Below are positions 63,447-64,000 of a stretch of DNA of 64,000 nt, in pieces. The stretch is from contig NZ_CP150239.1 in the NCBI RefSeq assembly GCF_037975215.1, positions 1,216,001 to 1,280,000 on the forward strand, given 5' to 3'. Positions within the stretch are counted from its first letter, which is position 1. Each line of letters opens with the position of its first letter. A program made the position numbers and the translations under genes. Below the pieces are notes generated by a model, which was not told the DNA's origin, made no database searches, and saw nothing but the letters and a program-made list of their open reading frames with translations. Source of the stretch: Solibacillus sp. FSL R5-0449 (GTDB taxonomy: Bacteria > Bacillota > Bacilli > Bacillales_A > Planococcaceae).

Positions 63447-64000
63447 ATGAAAACAACAGCACAGTTTTTAAAAATGAAAGAGCAAGGCGAAAAAATTGTC
63501 ATGATTACTGCTTATGATTATCCGGCAGCAAAATTTTCAGAGGCGGCAGGTGTCGATATGATACTTGTCGGAGATTCCCTCGGGATGGTCGTACTCGGTT
63601 ATGAATCGACAATGCGTGTAACGGTGGAAGATATGATTCACCATAGTAAAGCGGTTCGCCGAGGTGCACCGGATACATTTATCGTCGTTGATATGCCGTT
63701 TGGTTCCTATCATGGAGATGTGAACGAAACACTGAAAACGGCTGTGAAAATGATGCAGGAAACGAATGCAAATGCCGTAAAAGTAGAAGGCGCAGATGAT
63801 GTCGTACCTGTTATTAAGAAGTTAACTGATGCCGGTATCCCGGTAGTGGCACATTTAGGACTGCAGCCACAATCGGCAGGTGTACTCGGAGGTTATAAAG
63901 TACAAGGAAAAACAGCCGAACAAGCTGAAAAATTATTGAATGACGCGCGACTTGTAGAACAGGCAGGCGCATGTGCCGTCGTGCTGGAATGTATTCCACA
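63447..64000 (+). CDS. panB: 3-methyl-2-oxobutanoate hydroxymethyltransferase (partial, runs off the window)
   Basis: The first 184 codons are present. [30 protein letters not shown], then [30 protein letters not shown] and [11 protein letters not shown] are hallmark PanB sequences, including the metal-binding Asp of VGDSLG and the Asp of VVDMPF. It makes ketopantoate from ketoisovalerate in pantothenate/CoA synthesis. AAGGAGG precedes the ATG. panC and panD probably follow outside the window. Confidence 0.96.
   Translation, partial: MKTTAQFLKMKEQGEKIVMITAYDYPAAKFSEAAGVDMILVGDSLGMVVLGYESTMRVTVEDMIHHSKAVRRGAPDTFIVVDMPFGSYHGDVNETLKTAVKMMQETNANAVKVEGADDVVPVIKKLTDAGIPVVAHLGLQPQSAGVLGGYKVQGKTAEQAEKLLNDARLVEQAGACAVVLECIP

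Overview
The window is a low-GC, endospore-forming Firmicute chromosome. The cortex-lysis pair sleB-ypeB, spoIVA, prsW, a Spo0E-like gene, an AbrB-like regulator, bshA/ypdA (bacillithiol) and strong AGGAGG ribosome sites all point to Bacillales. From about 20.3 kb to the end, the gene order follows the Bacillus subtilis fer to panB region with deletions. The SpoIVA N-terminus and general protein style suggest a Planococcaceae member such as Solibacillus or Lysinibacillus. That genus guess is an inference.

Region 1 (0-18 kb) is accessory. It opens with a redox cluster: a TetR regulator, an FAD dehydrogenase resembling ketosteroid dehydrogenases, two SDR enzymes, a second TetR, and a PadR regulator beside a YhgE/Pip membrane protein whose reading frame carries two in-frame TAA codons. 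Decayed material follows: an LD-carboxypeptidase (S66) remnant, a truncated coiled-coil gene beside an AbrB gene, and two copies of a 45-bp repeat with hairpins. Then come a hydrolase, a VOC protein between two near-identical terminators, a Spo0E-like gene hidden opposite a spurious ORF, a three-gene ABC-2 exporter, a CarD-like/MarR divergent pair with a perfect 13-bp-arm palindrome, a nitroreductase and a cold-shock gene with a very long leader hairpin.

Region 2 (18-36 kb) holds a frameshifted GDPD gene, an Excalibur protein, fabI with a textbook FapR operator, ferredoxin, ypbB-recS-ypbE-ypbG, ypdA, ansA, prsW, sleB-ypeB, ypfA, cmk, ypfD, der, gpsA, yphE and yphF. An unlisted 58-codon ORF made of near-perfect heptads lies between ypfD and der.

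Region 3 (36-64 kb) holds spoIVA (probable AUU start), hbs, folE-mtrB, hepS-menG-hepT, ndk, two paralogous small membrane coiled-coil genes, cheR and the aromatic operon aroC-aroB-aroH-hisC-tyrA-aroA. Next are ypiA-ypiB-ypiF-qcrABC, ypjA, a zinc metallopeptidase, ypjC, dapB-mgsA-bshA-cca-birA and the start of panB behind a terminator-type leader. Relative to B. subtilis, trpEDCFBA is missing between aroH and hisC although TRAP (mtrB) is present, and bshB1 is missing between mgsA and bshA.

No tRNA, rRNA, CRISPR array or intact insertion sequence was recognised.
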